This document shows, in pieces, positions 15,820-25,007 of a DNA stretch of 46,410 bases. The stretch's first letter is position 1. Every line of letters starts with the position of its first letter. The stretch lies in NCBI GenBank assembly GCA_016838825.1, contig JAEHKU010000006.1, positions 304-46,713 of the forward strand, written 5' to 3'. Source of the stretch: Nitrosopumilales archaeon (GTDB lineage Archaea; Thermoproteota; Nitrososphaeria; Nitrososphaerales; Nitrosopumilaceae). A model generated the notes under the pieces. The model was given only the letters and a program-made list of their open reading frames with translations. It ran no database searches and was not told the DNA's origin. A program made the position numbers and the translations under genes.

Positions 15820-16634
15820 TTCGAGTCGCATTCCAAGGAGAACGAGGCGCATATAGTGAAGCGGCAGCAGCAGTATATTTTAGCGAGACAATTGAGACTG
15901 TTCCATTTCCTACGTTTTATGATATCTTAGAATCTACTAAAGATGGTAAAACTAACTATGCCATTCTTCCTGTAGAGAATTCCTTAGAAGGAAGTGTAGG
16001 TGAGAGCTATGATCTATTATTGACTACCGAACTGAGTGCAGTTGGCGAGATTTATCATAGGATAATCCACTGTCTGATTGGATTTGATACATTTGAAAAT
16101 ATCAACACAGTATATTCTCATCCACAAGCTCTAGGACAATGTAGGAATTTCCTTCAGAAACATAAGATGAAAACTATTCCTACTTATGACACTGCAGGTA
16201 GTGTAAAGATCTTACTTGAATCAAAAAATAAAAACTCAGCTTGCATTGCGAGCAAAAGAGCTTCGGAAATCTACAAAGTACCTTTAATTGAAGAAGGAAT
16301 TGAGGATGATCCCAACAACTATACTAGATTTTTGGTACTTGCAAAAGAAAAGCGAATAGAAAAAACTGAAAAGGATAAAACCTGTATAATCTTTTCAATA
16401 AAACACGTTGCTGGTGCACTATACAATATTTTAGCAAAATTCAATGAATCCCAAGTAAACATGACTAAAATTGAATCCAGACCTAAAAAAGGAACTCCAT
16501 GGGAATACAATTTCTTTGTTGATTTTGAAGGAAACAATGATGACCCAAAAATAAAAGAAATGATTGATAAAATAAAAGAAAATACTTTGTTTCTTAAAAT
16601 ATTGGGTTCTTATCCACGGGCTGAAATAATCTAG
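15816..16634 (+). CDS. pheA: prephenate dehydratase
   Basis: 272 residues. Converts prephenate to phenylpyruvate in phenylalanine synthesis. N-terminal VAFQGERGAYSEAAA, then ILPVENSLEGSVGESYDLL, DTAGSVK and NYTRFLVLA are family motifs. A C-terminal ACT domain (about 188-268) includes ESRPKKGTPWEYNFFVDF, the usual phenylalanine-binding region for feedback control. Monofunctional (no chorismate mutase domain). Its ATG overlaps the csl4 stop and its end overlaps the convergent small membrane protein by 4 bases. Confidence 0.96.
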   Translation: MIRVAFQGERGAYSEAAAAVYFSETIETVPFPTFYDILESTKDGKTNYAILPVENSLEGSVGESYDLLLTTELSAVGEIYHRIIHCLIGFDTFENINTVYSHPQALGQCRNFLQKHKMKTIPTYDTAGSVKILLESKNKNSACIASKRASEIYKVPLIEEGIEDDPNNYTRFLVLAKEKRIEKTEKDKTCIIFSIKHVAGALYNILAKFNESQVNMTKIESRPKKGTPWEYNFFVDFEGNNDDPKIKEMIDKIKENTLFLKILGSYPRAEII

Positions 16635-17119
16635 AATCCTCGTGGCTTTTTTGCACTAAAACCTGCACTTACGCCAATAATTACTATCCCAGCAATTATG
16701 ACAAGGACGTGGAATGTAAAGAGAATTGGATCGTTAGTAAATTCGAATACTCCTTTAATTATAACATCAGAATCGCCAGTATTTCTAATCGTTACTTTGT
16801 GTTGCCCGTCTACTAGACCAAACCAATCCAAGCTCTTCTCTTTTCGAAATTCATCATCTACTTGAAGACTTTGTGAAGGTTCACTTTCACCTGTTGGAGT
16901 CTCAATTTTCAGATAAAATGCATTACCTGTGATATTTAGAATTTCATGAGCACCAGTTGGGGCATTAAATGCATAGACTGTATCTTCAGTAACAGATAGT
17001 GTTTCATTAATTGTTTGAGATTGTAGACCAATTGACAAAAAGAATGCAATTATTCCAATGGCAGTAATTACAGAACCTATACCAACTCCAATTCCAGTTG
17101 TTTTAGTTATCAGACCCAA
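16631..17119 (-). CDS. small membrane protein, two transmembrane segments, unknown function
   Basis: 162 residues. Hydrophobic segments at about 10-32 and 133-153 flank an external loop of about 100 residues that looks like a beta-sandwich (NITGNAFYLKIETPTGE, HKVTIRNTGDSDV). The topology resembles thaumarchaeal surface-associated small proteins, but I cannot name a family. The start is TTG at 17119. It lies 26 bases downstream of guaB on the same strand, so it may be read through from guaB. Confidence 0.75.
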   Translation of the reverse strand: MGLITKTTGIGVGIGSVITAIGIIAFFLSIGLQSQTINETLSVTEDTVYAFNAPTGAHEILNITGNAFYLKIETPTGESEPSQSLQVDDEFRKEKSLDWFGLVDGQHKVTIRNTGDSDVIIKGVFEFTNDPILFTFHVLVIIAGIVIIGVSAGFSAKKPRGF

Positions 17120-17145
17120 TCACCTTCATGCGTTTAAAAAAAGAA

Positions 17146-18576
17146 CTACATTACATCTACATCATGTGGTTGGCTTTCAGCAAATCCTGCACTTGAAATT
17201 TTCACAAATTCAGCATTTTCTTGCATCTCATTAATGGTAGTTGCACCACAATAGCTTAGACCAGAACGGATTCCGCCCTTGAGTTGTTTTACTATATCAA
17301 CAACACTTCCTTTGTAAGGAACCATAGCTTCAACTCCTTCTGCTACATAATCATTCAGATCATCTTCTATTGAAATGGTTCCATTTTCTCTGGTTTTTCT
17401 TCCAAGTGATGCATAAAAAGATGCCATGCCACGGTAGATCTTGAATCTTTTCCCATTTTTCATTACAGTAGAACCTGGGCTCTCATCAGTTCCTCCAAAC
17501 ATACTTCCCACCATAACAGTAGACGAACCAGCTGCCAGTGCTTTTGTTGCATCACCAGAGTTCCGTATTCCACCATCAGAAATTATAGGAACGTCATATT
17601 CTTTACCAATCTTTGCACAATCAAGAATAGCTGTGAGCTGTGGAACCCCAGAACCTGTTATTACTCTAGTTATACATATTGAACCTGAACCCACTCCCAC
17701 CTTAACTGCATCAACACCAGCTTTGATCAGATCTTCTACTCCTCCCGCAGTAGCAACATTTCCTGCCATTACTTCAGAGTCAGGAAAGGCCTTTTTGATA
17801 TGTTTTACCGTGTTAATCGCATTTTCACTATGTCCATGAGCAATGTCGACAACAACCACATCAGCTCCTGCCTCAAGAAGAGCTTCAGTTCTATCCATAA
17901 AGTCACCTTTTACTCCTACTGCTGCACCAACAAGTGGTCTTCCTTTTTTGTCCTTAGAGGCAAAAGGATAATTTTCAATATTTTTAATATCTTTACTAGT
18001 AATAAGGCCCTTCACATGTCCTCTCTCGTCAACAAGTGGTAGCTTCTCTATTCTATTTTTTGAAAGAATTTCCTTTGCTTCTTGTCCTTCTATGCCAGGT
18101 CTTGCAGTTATTACGTCACGTGTCATAACATCTTTTACAAGTTTAGCTTCTGACTCAAATATCACATCACGACTAGTAAGTATGCCAATCAGTTTAGAGT
18201 CATCATCAACAACCAAAAGTCCAGAAATTCCCTTCTCATCCATGTATCTTAACGCATCTTTTACGGTCTTGGCAGGATTGATAACATATGGGTTTTCAAT
18301 CATTACGCTTCCAGAACGCTTTACTTTGAGTACTTCGTTTACTTCTTCTTGTACCGTAAGAAATCTGTGAATTATTCCAATTCCACCTTGACGGGCCATA
18401 GAAACTGCCATCGCAGATTCCGTTACTGTATCCATGTTTGCACTAATAAGAGGAATGTTAAGTGAGATGTTCTTTGAAAGTTTGGTTCGTAGATCAGTTT
18501 GAGATCGTGAAGTGATTTTTGACAATTTGGGAACAAGGAGTACATCATCAAAGGTTAATCCTTCTCGTATTTCCAA
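17146..18576 (-). CDS. guaB: inosine-5'-monophosphate dehydrogenase
   Basis: 476 residues. Oxidises IMP to XMP, the committed step to GMP; guaA on the other side of this region finishes the route. N-terminal GLTFDDVLLVPK, then two CBS domains inserted at about 95-210 (adenine-nucleotide sensing in this family), the K/NAD loop KVGVGSGSICITR with the catalytic cysteine, and the flap region SLGRKTRENG. The start is TTG at 18576. Downstream of folP on the same strand with a 30-base gap. Confidence 0.96.
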   Translation of the reverse strand: MEIREGLTFDDVLLVPKLSKITSRSQTDLRTKLSKNISLNIPLISANMDTVTESAMAVSMARQGGIGIIHRFLTVQEEVNEVLKVKRSGSVMIENPYVINPAKTVKDALRYMDEKGISGLLVVDDDSKLIGILTSRDVIFESEAKLVKDVMTRDVITARPGIEGQEAKEILSKNRIEKLPLVDERGHVKGLITSKDIKNIENYPFASKDKKGRPLVGAAVGVKGDFMDRTEALLEAGADVVVVDIAHGHSENAINTVKHIKKAFPDSEVMAGNVATAGGVEDLIKAGVDAVKVGVGSGSICITRVITGSGVPQLTAILDCAKIGKEYDVPIISDGGIRNSGDATKALAAGSSTVMVGSMFGGTDESPGSTVMKNGKRFKIYRGMASFYASLGRKTRENGTISIEDDLNDYVAEGVEAMVPYKGSVVDIVKQLKGGIRSGLSYCGATTINEMQENAEFVKISSAGFAESQPHDVDVM

Positions 18577-18606
18577 CCGAACCCTTTAGTCTAGAATTGT
18601 GATATG

Positions 18607-19476
18607 TTATAAGCCTTTCTTGATATGATTTGATAATTTGGTTACAACAGTAATTACTTCTCTTGTCTCTTTGACATTGTGTGTTCTAATAATGTCTGCA
18701 CCATTATACACCGAGACCGCTTCTGCAACCAACGATCCATAAACTCTATCTTCTGGATTTTTAAGATTCAATAATTTCCCTATAAACGATTTATTTGAAA
18801 CCGATATCAACAGTGGATAACCAAATTTTAATAATTCAAGTTTACGTAAAATCAAAAAATCCCTTTCCATCCAATCAGAATTTATTTTGGTATAGAATTT
18901 ACCCTTGCCAGAACTTCTAAAAAAACCGATTGCCGGGTCTAATGTAATTTTATTTTTTTGAATATTAGAGGACTTTGCAATTCTAACACTTTGTTGTAAT
19001 AGCTTTTTAGTTTGTAGTAGTTGATTTCCCCTCACTAATGTTTTATTAAAGGCACAAAGAATAAGCGACGGTGAGTATTTTTCAACAACGCGTGGCATGT
19101 TGTTGTCATATTTTAGTCCAGAAATATCATTAATGATGTTAATTCCCAGTTCAAGTGCTGCTTTTGCAACTTTTGCTCTACAGGTATCAACTGAGATTGG
19201 TAGGTTTGAAGTTCGCTGAACTATTTTGATAGCTCTCGTTACTCTATTCATCTCCATTTTTTCTGATATTGTTGTACTCAAGTAAGGAGCAGTAGACATA
19301 CCACCTATGTCAACAAAGTCTGCTCCCTCTTCTTCCATAGTTTGAACTGCTTTAGAAATTTCGTTTTCTTTTGTTCTAACAGATTTTTTGAAAAATGACT
19401 CAGGACTTGCGTTAATAACTCCCATAATTCTTACTGGATTAGATCCCCCTACCGGAACACTCCCTAATTTATTCAC
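18607..19476 (-). CDS. folP: dihydropteroate synthase-like enzyme
   Basis: 289-residue TIM barrel. Motifs: IMGVINASPESFF, DFVDIGGMSTAPYL, PISVDTCRAKVA, INDISGL, TLDPAIGFF and a C-terminal RTHNVKETREV (phosphate site). The family joins a pterin diphosphate to p-aminobenzoate or a related arylamine; in this lineage the product could be a tetrahydromethanopterin-type C1 carrier. The divergent neighbour makes its pterin diphosphate substrate. The start is GTG at 19476; an alternative ATG at 19425 would begin just before MGVINAS. Confidence 0.88.
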   Translation of the reverse strand: MNKLGSVPVGGSNPVRIMGVINASPESFFKKSVRTKENEISKAVQTMEEEGADFVDIGGMSTAPYLSTTISEKMEMNRVTRAIKIVQRTSNLPISVDTCRAKVAKAALELGINIINDISGLKYDNNMPRVVEKYSPSLILCAFNKTLVRGNQLLQTKKLLQQSVRIAKSSNIQKNKITLDPAIGFFRSSGKGKFYTKINSDWMERDFLILRKLELLKFGYPLLISVSNKSFIGKLLNLKNPEDRVYGSLVAEAVSVYNGADIIRTHNVKETREVITVVTKLSNHIKKGL

Positions 19477-19512
19477 AGAATTTATGATAGGGCCTGTTAA
19501 TTTTAGATTTAC
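19477..19512. promoter_or_regulatory. 36-base divergent spacer between folP and mptE
   Basis: The two divergent starts are only 36 bases apart, so the core promoters must overlap each other or reach into the opposite coding sequence. TTAATTTTAGATTT in the spacer is the only TATA-like stretch. Confidence 0.4.
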
Positions 19513-20253
19513 ATGAGCTTGAGTGAATGGGAACCCAAGTATGCTGAAATTTTGAAAGAATTTGGTTATAGTAGGAAAAAAGACGAAGAAGCCGCTATAA
19601 AATTGAATTCTATCTTAAAAGAAAAAACTCCTTTAAAAAAATTAAGAGAGAAAATTAGGAATCAAACTGTCTTTGTGATTGGTGCAGGTCCCTCTCTCTC
19701 CTTTTCGATACCTGTATTAAAAAAATACAAAAAAATAATCAAAATTGTTGCAGATGGTGCAACTAAAGCACTAATTGAAAACAGAATTCAACCAGATATT
19801 GTAGTTACTGATCTTGATGGAGATATTGAATTTTTGAAAAAAGCAAGTGCTAGAAATGCAATTATGATAGTACATGCTCATGGTGATAACCAGAAAAAAT
19901 TGGAACTTGCAGCTGACTTCGACAACTGTATCGGCACAACGGAAGGAAAGCCATTTGGAAAAGTCTACAATTTTGGAGGGTTTACTGATGGTGATCGATG
20001 CTTATTTCTTGCTAGACACTTTAATGCAAAAAAAATAATTTTGTTCGGAATGGAGTTTGGAACGAAAATTGGAAAATATTCAAAGACACGAATTCCTAAC
20101 AAAAGTGTTAAGATCAAAAAATTAAGAAGGGGAAGAAAATTGCTTGAATGGATCGCTTCAAAGAATAATTTAGGATTGTATACTACCTCTAAGCCAATCA
20201 AGGGATTCCAGAAGATTGACTTTGCCAAGTTAGAAGAAATCATTGCAAGTTAG
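19513..20253 (+). CDS. mptE: 6-hydroxymethyl-7,8-dihydropterin pyrophosphokinase, archaeal MptE type
   Basis: 246 residues, DUF115/MptE family. It activates 6-hydroxymethyl-dihydropterin with ATP for condensation by FolP-type enzymes. Characteristic segments: VFVIGAGPSLSFSIP, VADGATKAL, PDIVVTDLDGDIE, IMIVHAHGDNQ, FGGFTDGDRCLFLA and IILFGMEFG. It is not related to bacterial FolK. The divergent folP next door supports a joint role in pterin assembly. Confidence 0.93.
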   Translation: MSLSEWEPKYAEILKEFGYSRKKDEEAAIKLNSILKEKTPLKKLREKIRNQTVFVIGAGPSLSFSIPVLKKYKKIIKIVADGATKALIENRIQPDIVVTDLDGDIEFLKKASARNAIMIVHAHGDNQKKLELAADFDNCIGTTEGKPFGKVYNFGGFTDGDRCLFLARHFNAKKIILFGMEFGTKIGKYSKTRIPNKSVKIKKLRRGRKLLEWIASKNNLGLYTTSKPIKGFQKIDFAKLEEIIAS

Positions 20254-20289
20254 AAATGCGTTTTAATAACGATACCACGTAGAAAAAAT

Positions 20290-20829
20290 ATGAGTTTATC
20301 TGAGGAGCAGATACGTGACATTTTAGCCCTACAAGAAAGAATTTCGCATGAAATTGAAACGCATGAAAGAGAGTTAGAACTTTTGAAAAAAAACTTGGTA
20401 ACTTTGAATACTATTCTAAAGCAATCAAGCTTTAGTAAGGCATCCTCGTTGAAAGTAGCAATTGAGGAGGATGCTAATGTTATACCAATTAGAAAAGGAG
20501 TTGAAGGAGATATTATTGCTAATGCTGAAGTAACACCTGATAAACTATCGATCGTTGTATCAGATGATGTTCAGCTAGATGAGAACACGCACCCTTTCAA
20601 ATCATTTTTTCTAGGAAGAATAATTGGAGAAATGGAAAAAAAGGATGCTTTTGATGCTCAGAAAGGCAAGATAGACAAAGATTCTATCATAAATTGCATT
20701 ATTAACAAAGACGGTAATACAATCAGAGAGATTTTAATAAAAAATTATCGTGAAAAAGATAGAGTAAAGGAAATAATTAACACCGTGGGATGGTCTTTTG
20801 CTCGCATGATTGAGAATTCTAGTAAGTAA
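20290..20829 (+). CDS. coiled-coil protein of unknown function, upstream of guaA
   Basis: 179 residues. Residues 4-45 form a predicted coiled coil (LALQERISHEIETHERELEL region). A variable acidic middle (about 55-105) follows, then a C-terminal domain (about 105-178) with FFLGRIIGEMEKKDAF and IIKNYREKDRVKEIINTVGW-like helices. I do not recognise it. It ends two bases before the guaA ATG, so the two are almost certainly co-transcribed. The conserved-looking C-terminus suggests a real protein rather than a spurious frame. Confidence 0.8.
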   Translation: MSLSEEQIRDILALQERISHEIETHERELELLKKNLVTLNTILKQSSFSKASSLKVAIEEDANVIPIRKGVEGDIIANAEVTPDKLSIVVSDDVQLDENTHPFKSFFLGRIIGEMEKKDAFDAQKGKIDKDSIINCIINKDGNTIREILIKNYREKDRVKEIINTVGWSFARMIENSSK

Positions 20830-20831
20830 AA

Positions 20832-22355
20832 ATGGATAAGATCGTTGTTTTAGACTTTGGATCCCAGTACAGCCATCTGATCTGTAGAAGGATTAGAGAT
20901 TCTTCTGTTTATGCAGAGCTAGTATCCTATAAGATATCATCAGATGAACTAGAAAAGTTGGAACCGAATGGAATCATCTTTTCTGGGGGACCGGCAAGTA
21001 TCTACAATGACAGTGCCCCAAAACCTGATAAAGCAATATTTGAGCTGGGTATACCTATTTTAGGAATTTGTTATGGTCATCAGTTAATAGTAGATAATTT
21101 TGGAGGAAAAGTAAAGCGTGCAAATCAGGAATATGGATCATCATCTCTAATTATCGACAAGAGTACTGATTTACTAAGTGGTTTAGGAGATTACATGAGG
21201 GCTTGGATGAGTCATGGTGATGAAGCTGAAAAAATTCCTGAGGGTTTTCAAGTTATAGGGCATACAAATGCATCTGCTACTGCAGCTATTGCAGATACTC
21301 AAAGAAAGATCTATGGAATACAGTTTCACCCCGAAGTGGTTCATACGGAAAGAGGAACTGAAATTTTGAAAAATTTTGCTGTGGATATCTGCCATGCAAA
21401 ACAGGAATGGACTATGCAAAATTTCATAGAGAAAACAGTTAACGAAATCTCACAAATTGAAGGAAACGTACTTTGTGCTGTTAGTGGAGGAATTGACTCA
21501 ACAGTCACTTCTTTGCTCATTCAAAAAGCTATTGGTGATAGACTGAAATGCATTTTTGTTGATAATGGTCTATTACGATATAATGAAGAAAAGGAGATTC
21601 AAAATATGTTTGAGAATAGTTTTTCATTGAACCTTACTACTGTAGCAGCTAAGGAAAGATTCCTTTCTAAACTAAAAGGAGTAAAAGATCCTGAGGAGAA
21701 AAGAAAAATTATTGGTGAGGAATTCATACGAGTATTTACAGAATTTGCTGAAAAAAATGGTCCTTTTACTTGGCTTGCTCAAGGTACACTATATCCTGAT
21801 GTGATTGAAAGTGGCGTTTCAAAAGGTCCTGCTGCAGTAATTAAAACACACCATAATGTTGGGGGATTGCCTGATTGGCTTAACCTGAAAGTCCTAGAAC
21901 CACTAAGATTTCTTTACAAGGATGAAGTAAGAAAAATTGCAAAGATACTTGGTTTGCCAGAAAAGTTAGTTACAAGACACCCTTTTCCTGGTCCTGGCCT
22001 TGCAGTAAGAATCATTGGAGAAGTTACCGACAAAAAACTCCAAATTTGCAAACTTTCAAGCAGAATAGTAGAAGATGAGCTAACCGCTGCTGGTTGGTAT
22101 GAAAAAGTGTGGCAAGCATATGCTACTGTAGGAGATGATAGGGCAGTAGGAGTGGTTGGTGATGAACGAAAATATGGAAATGTTGTGATGATCCGTGTAG
22201 TAAATTCAGTAGATGCAATGACTGCTGATTGGACAAGACTTCCAACAGAACTCTTAGAGAAAATGAGTAATCGAATTACAAATGAAATTGAAGATGTAAC
22301 ATGGGTCTCTTATGTGATTTCAAGTAAACCTCCTGCCACGATTGAACCCCAATGA
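20832..22355 (+). CDS. guaA: GMP synthase (glutamine-hydrolysing)
   Basis: 507 residues with both halves in one chain: a class I glutaminase at 1-190 (nucleophile C80 in LGICYGHQ; GIQFHPEV) and an ATP-pyrophosphatase at about 205-385 (P-loop AVSGGIDST). A C-terminal dimerisation domain contains RHPFPGPGLAVR and ends in PPATIEPQ. Amidates XMP to GMP. Many archaea split these halves into two genes; here they are fused. Convergent with the ROK kinase gene, two bases apart. Confidence 0.97.
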   Translation: MDKIVVLDFGSQYSHLICRRIRDSSVYAELVSYKISSDELEKLEPNGIIFSGGPASIYNDSAPKPDKAIFELGIPILGICYGHQLIVDNFGGKVKRANQEYGSSSLIIDKSTDLLSGLGDYMRAWMSHGDEAEKIPEGFQVIGHTNASATAAIADTQRKIYGIQFHPEVVHTERGTEILKNFAVDICHAKQEWTMQNFIEKTVNEISQIEGNVLCAVSGGIDSTVTSLLIQKAIGDRLKCIFVDNGLLRYNEEKEIQNMFENSFSLNLTTVAAKERFLSKLKGVKDPEEKRKIIGEEFIRVFTEFAEKNGPFTWLAQGTLYPDVIESGVSKGPAAVIKTHHNVGGLPDWLNLKVLEPLRFLYKDEVRKIAKILGLPEKLVTRHPFPGPGLAVRIIGEVTDKKLQICKLSSRIVEDELTAAGWYEKVWQAYATVGDDRAVGVVGDERKYGNVVMIRVVNSVDAMTADWTRLPTELLEKMSNRITNEIEDVTWVSYVISSKPPATIEPQ

Positions 22356-22357
22356 TA

Positions 22358-23239
22358 TTATGGGTTAGCATTTAGTAAAGCAGCACCAAACACTCCTGCA
22401 GAATCTCCTAATTGATTTTTAAGAATAGGAGTTTCTATAGTATCAGTAAATACATTTCTGTATACAGCATTCTTGCCTTCATCATACAGGAAAGATACAT
22501 TCGACACCCCTCCACCTAACACTATTGCATCTGGATCCAGAATGTCAATGACGTTAGCTAGTGCCCTACCAAAATTTTCCAAGAATTCATTCTTCCACTT
22601 ATTTGCTTCATCTGAAGAACTTTTTTGTACAATTATTGAAAGAGGTTCATTTCTACCAGTCAGTTCAGTCCAGCGGTTTTCTAGTGCTGGTCCGCTAATG
22701 TAGGTCTCTACACATCCCTTATGTCCACAATAACATGGATTTCCACCTGTGTGTAGTGTATGATGACCCCATTCACCAGCAATTAAAGTTCGTCCTCTAT
22801 GCAAACTACCGTTAATTACAATACCACCTCCAACACCAGTTCCCATGATTACACCAAAGACTGTGTCAAAATCTTTTGCGGCTCCAATAGTCGCCTCTGC
22901 CATTACAAAACAATTCGCATCATTATCCATTGAGATTGTTTGATGCAGCATAGATTCTAAATCATCTTTCAATGGCTTCCCAATTAAGCAAGTAGTATTA
23001 CTATTCCTGACTTTTCCAGTGTAAGGAGAGATCGTTCCAGGGATACAAACACCCACAATGCATTCATCTTGTGCTTTCTTTCGTAAATCATTGATCAAGG
23101 ATAACATGTTACCTAGAATCGCTTGATATCCACTCTCTTTGTCAGTAGGAATTCTTATTCTTTCAATTACTTGGAGTTTTTCATCAAGTAGAATTCCTTC
23201 AAGCTTGGTTCCACCAAGGTCGATACCAATTTTATGCAT
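22358..23239 (-). CDS. ROK-family sugar kinase (glucokinase-like)
   Basis: 293 residues. N-terminal phosphate loop GIDLGGTKLEG, ATP and substrate motifs DNDANCFVMAEA, GVIMGTGVGGGIVING, the substrate-binding HHTLHTGGNPCYCGHKGC with the ROK zinc cysteines, and CVETYISGPALE. The catalytic aspartate is in DNDAN. The family phosphorylates glucose, N-acetylglucosamine, N-acetylmannosamine or fructose; the CYCGHKGCVE form is common in GlcNAc and glucose kinases, but I cannot choose between them. Confidence 0.9.
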   Translation of the reverse strand: MHKIGIDLGGTKLEGILLDEKLQVIERIRIPTDKESGYQAILGNMLSLINDLRKKAQDECIVGVCIPGTISPYTGKVRNSNTTCLIGKPLKDDLESMLHQTISMDNDANCFVMAEATIGAAKDFDTVFGVIMGTGVGGGIVINGSLHRGRTLIAGEWGHHTLHTGGNPCYCGHKGCVETYISGPALENRWTELTGRNEPLSIIVQKSSSDEANKWKNEFLENFGRALANVIDILDPDAIVLGGGVSNVSFLYDEGKNAVYRNVFTDTIETPILKNQLGDSAGVFGAALLNANP

Positions 23240-23289
23240 AATTATAGTTGATGGAGTAAGTTTTGAAGGTTCGCGTGTCTTATTGGAAC

Positions 23290-23308
23290 AAAAAATATGT
23301 AAAAATCG
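23290..23308 (-). terminator. oligo-T terminator-like tract after the thermosome gene
   Basis: On the minus strand two T runs (GATTTTTACATATTTTTTG) lie about 30-48 bases after the thermosome stop, the kind of T-rich signal at which archaeal RNA polymerase terminates. Confidence 0.4.
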
Positions 23309-23337
23309 TTAAATACATTTGTTTTAAGTTTGTGAAT

Positions 23338-24963
23338 CTAGCCCATTCCGGCTGGAGGAGAACCACTTCCTTTTCCTCCAGTTACAGCTATAACATCGTC
23401 AATTCTTAGAATCATGCAAGCTGTTTCGGATGCTGATTTTATAATTTGTTCTTTAACTGCAGTTGGTTCTATGATATCGAGTGAATACATATCAGCTATT
23501 TTGGTATCCTTTGCGTTAATACCAGTCCACTTTCTTCCTTGTGACTGTTTTGCCCTTAGGTTTACCATAGTATCAATAGGATCCATTCCAGCGTTCTCCG
23601 CAATAGTAAGAGGAATTATTTCTAATGCTTCAGCAAATTTCTTGACTGCAAGTTGTTCTCTTCCTTCGAAGCGAATTGCCCAATCTTTAATTCTCGAAGC
23701 TAGATAAGCTTCGGGTGCACCTCCGCCTGCGACCACGGATGGCTTTTCTATCACATCTTTAACTACCATTAGTGCATCGTGAAGAGACCTATCAACTTCA
23801 TCAACTACTCTCTGTGAACCCCCGCGTACAAGAATTGTCACTGCAAGTGGATTTCGACATCCCTCAACGAAAACCCATTTATCAGTCTCAACTTTTCTCT
23901 GTTCCACTAGATCTGCAAAGCCCAAGTCTTTCTCAGTTATATCATCAATGTTAGATGTTATTGTACCACCTGTTGCTTTGGTAAGTTTCAGCATATCACT
24001 CTCCTTGACTCTTCGAACAGTAAGAATTCCTTGCTTTGCTAGATAATGCTGGGCAATATCATCAATCCCCTTCTGGCAAATGAGAACATTTGCTCCAACA
24101 CCGTGGATTTTGTCAACCATAGATTTTAGCATCCTATTTTCTTCTTCTAAAAACATCTGCATTTGAGTCGGGTCAGTAATTCTGATCTCAGCACTCATTT
24201 CTGTTTTTTCTACCTCAAGGGGAGAATTCACAAGTGCAATCTTTGCTTTTTCAATTTTAGTAGGCATTCCACTATGCACTACCTCTTTGTCAAGGACAAT
24301 TCCTTTCACAAGATGAGTATCTCGTATAGAATCACCAGCTTTCTTTTCTACTTTAATATTGTCCAAATCAACGGTGTATGTTTCTGCCTTTTTTTCTGCT
24401 ATCTTTAAAACTGACTCGACTACCATTTTTGCCATTACTTCACTGTCTTCTGATACAAGCTTTGATTGCATACTAGTAATTGCAACTTTTATAAGAATTT
24501 CTTTTTCATCAGGTTTTACAGATTTTGCAAATTCTGAAAGAAGAGAGAGCGCCTTATCAGCAGCAGCTTGGTATCCTTCGATTATTACAGTAGGGTGAAC
24601 ATCTTTGTTCAATAATTCTTCTGCCTTTTCTAATAGTGCACCAGCAAATATCACAGCAGATGTTGTACCATCCCCTACCTCATTATCAAGGGCTTTTGAA
24701 ATTTCTACCATCATTTTTGCAGCCGGATGCTGCACGTCAATTTCTTTCAAGATGGTTGCTCCATCGTTTGTAATGGTAACATCACCAAGAGAATCTACAA
24801 GCATTTTATCTAATCCCCTTGGACCAAGACTTGAGCGTACAAGATCGGCTACCAATCTTGCTGCCATAATGTTGTTCTTCTGAGCATCTCTTCCCTTTTG
24901 TTGAAGGACACTTTCCTTTAAGACTAAGACCGGACCTTGAGGTGTTTGTTGAATTGAAGCCAA
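23338..24963 (-). CDS. thsA: thermosome (group II chaperonin) subunit
   Basis: 541 residues. ATP-driven protein-folding ring of the CCT/TRiC family. Motifs: [43 protein letters not shown] (split here only for length), [12 protein letters not shown]-like apical region (LICQKGIDD), [13 protein letters not shown] and a Gly/Pro-rich tail [11 protein letters not shown]. The start is TTG at 24963 with no ATG nearby; the TTTGGCTTCA context suggests a leaderless TTG start. Flanking genes are unrelated. Other subunits, if any, lie outside the window. Confidence 0.96.
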   Translation of the reverse strand: MASIQQTPQGPVLVLKESVLQQKGRDAQKNNIMAARLVADLVRSSLGPRGLDKMLVDSLGDVTITNDGATILKEIDVQHPAAKMMVEISKALDNEVGDGTTSAVIFAGALLEKAEELLNKDVHPTVIIEGYQAAADKALSLLSEFAKSVKPDEKEILIKVAITSMQSKLVSEDSEVMAKMVVESVLKIAEKKAETYTVDLDNIKVEKKAGDSIRDTHLVKGIVLDKEVVHSGMPTKIEKAKIALVNSPLEVEKTEMSAEIRITDPTQMQMFLEEENRMLKSMVDKIHGVGANVLICQKGIDDIAQHYLAKQGILTVRRVKESDMLKLTKATGGTITSNIDDITEKDLGFADLVEQRKVETDKWVFVEGCRNPLAVTILVRGGSQRVVDEVDRSLHDALMVVKDVIEKPSVVAGGGAPEAYLASRIKDWAIRFEGREQLAVKKFAEALEIIPLTIAENAGMDPIDTMVNLRAKQSQGRKWTGINAKDTKIADMYSLDIIEPTAVKEQIIKSASETACMILRIDDVIAVTGGKGSGSPPAGMG

Positions 24964-25007
24964 ATTTAACTACCGAACTTTGTAATTTTATGACCCTTTT
25001 AATATTT

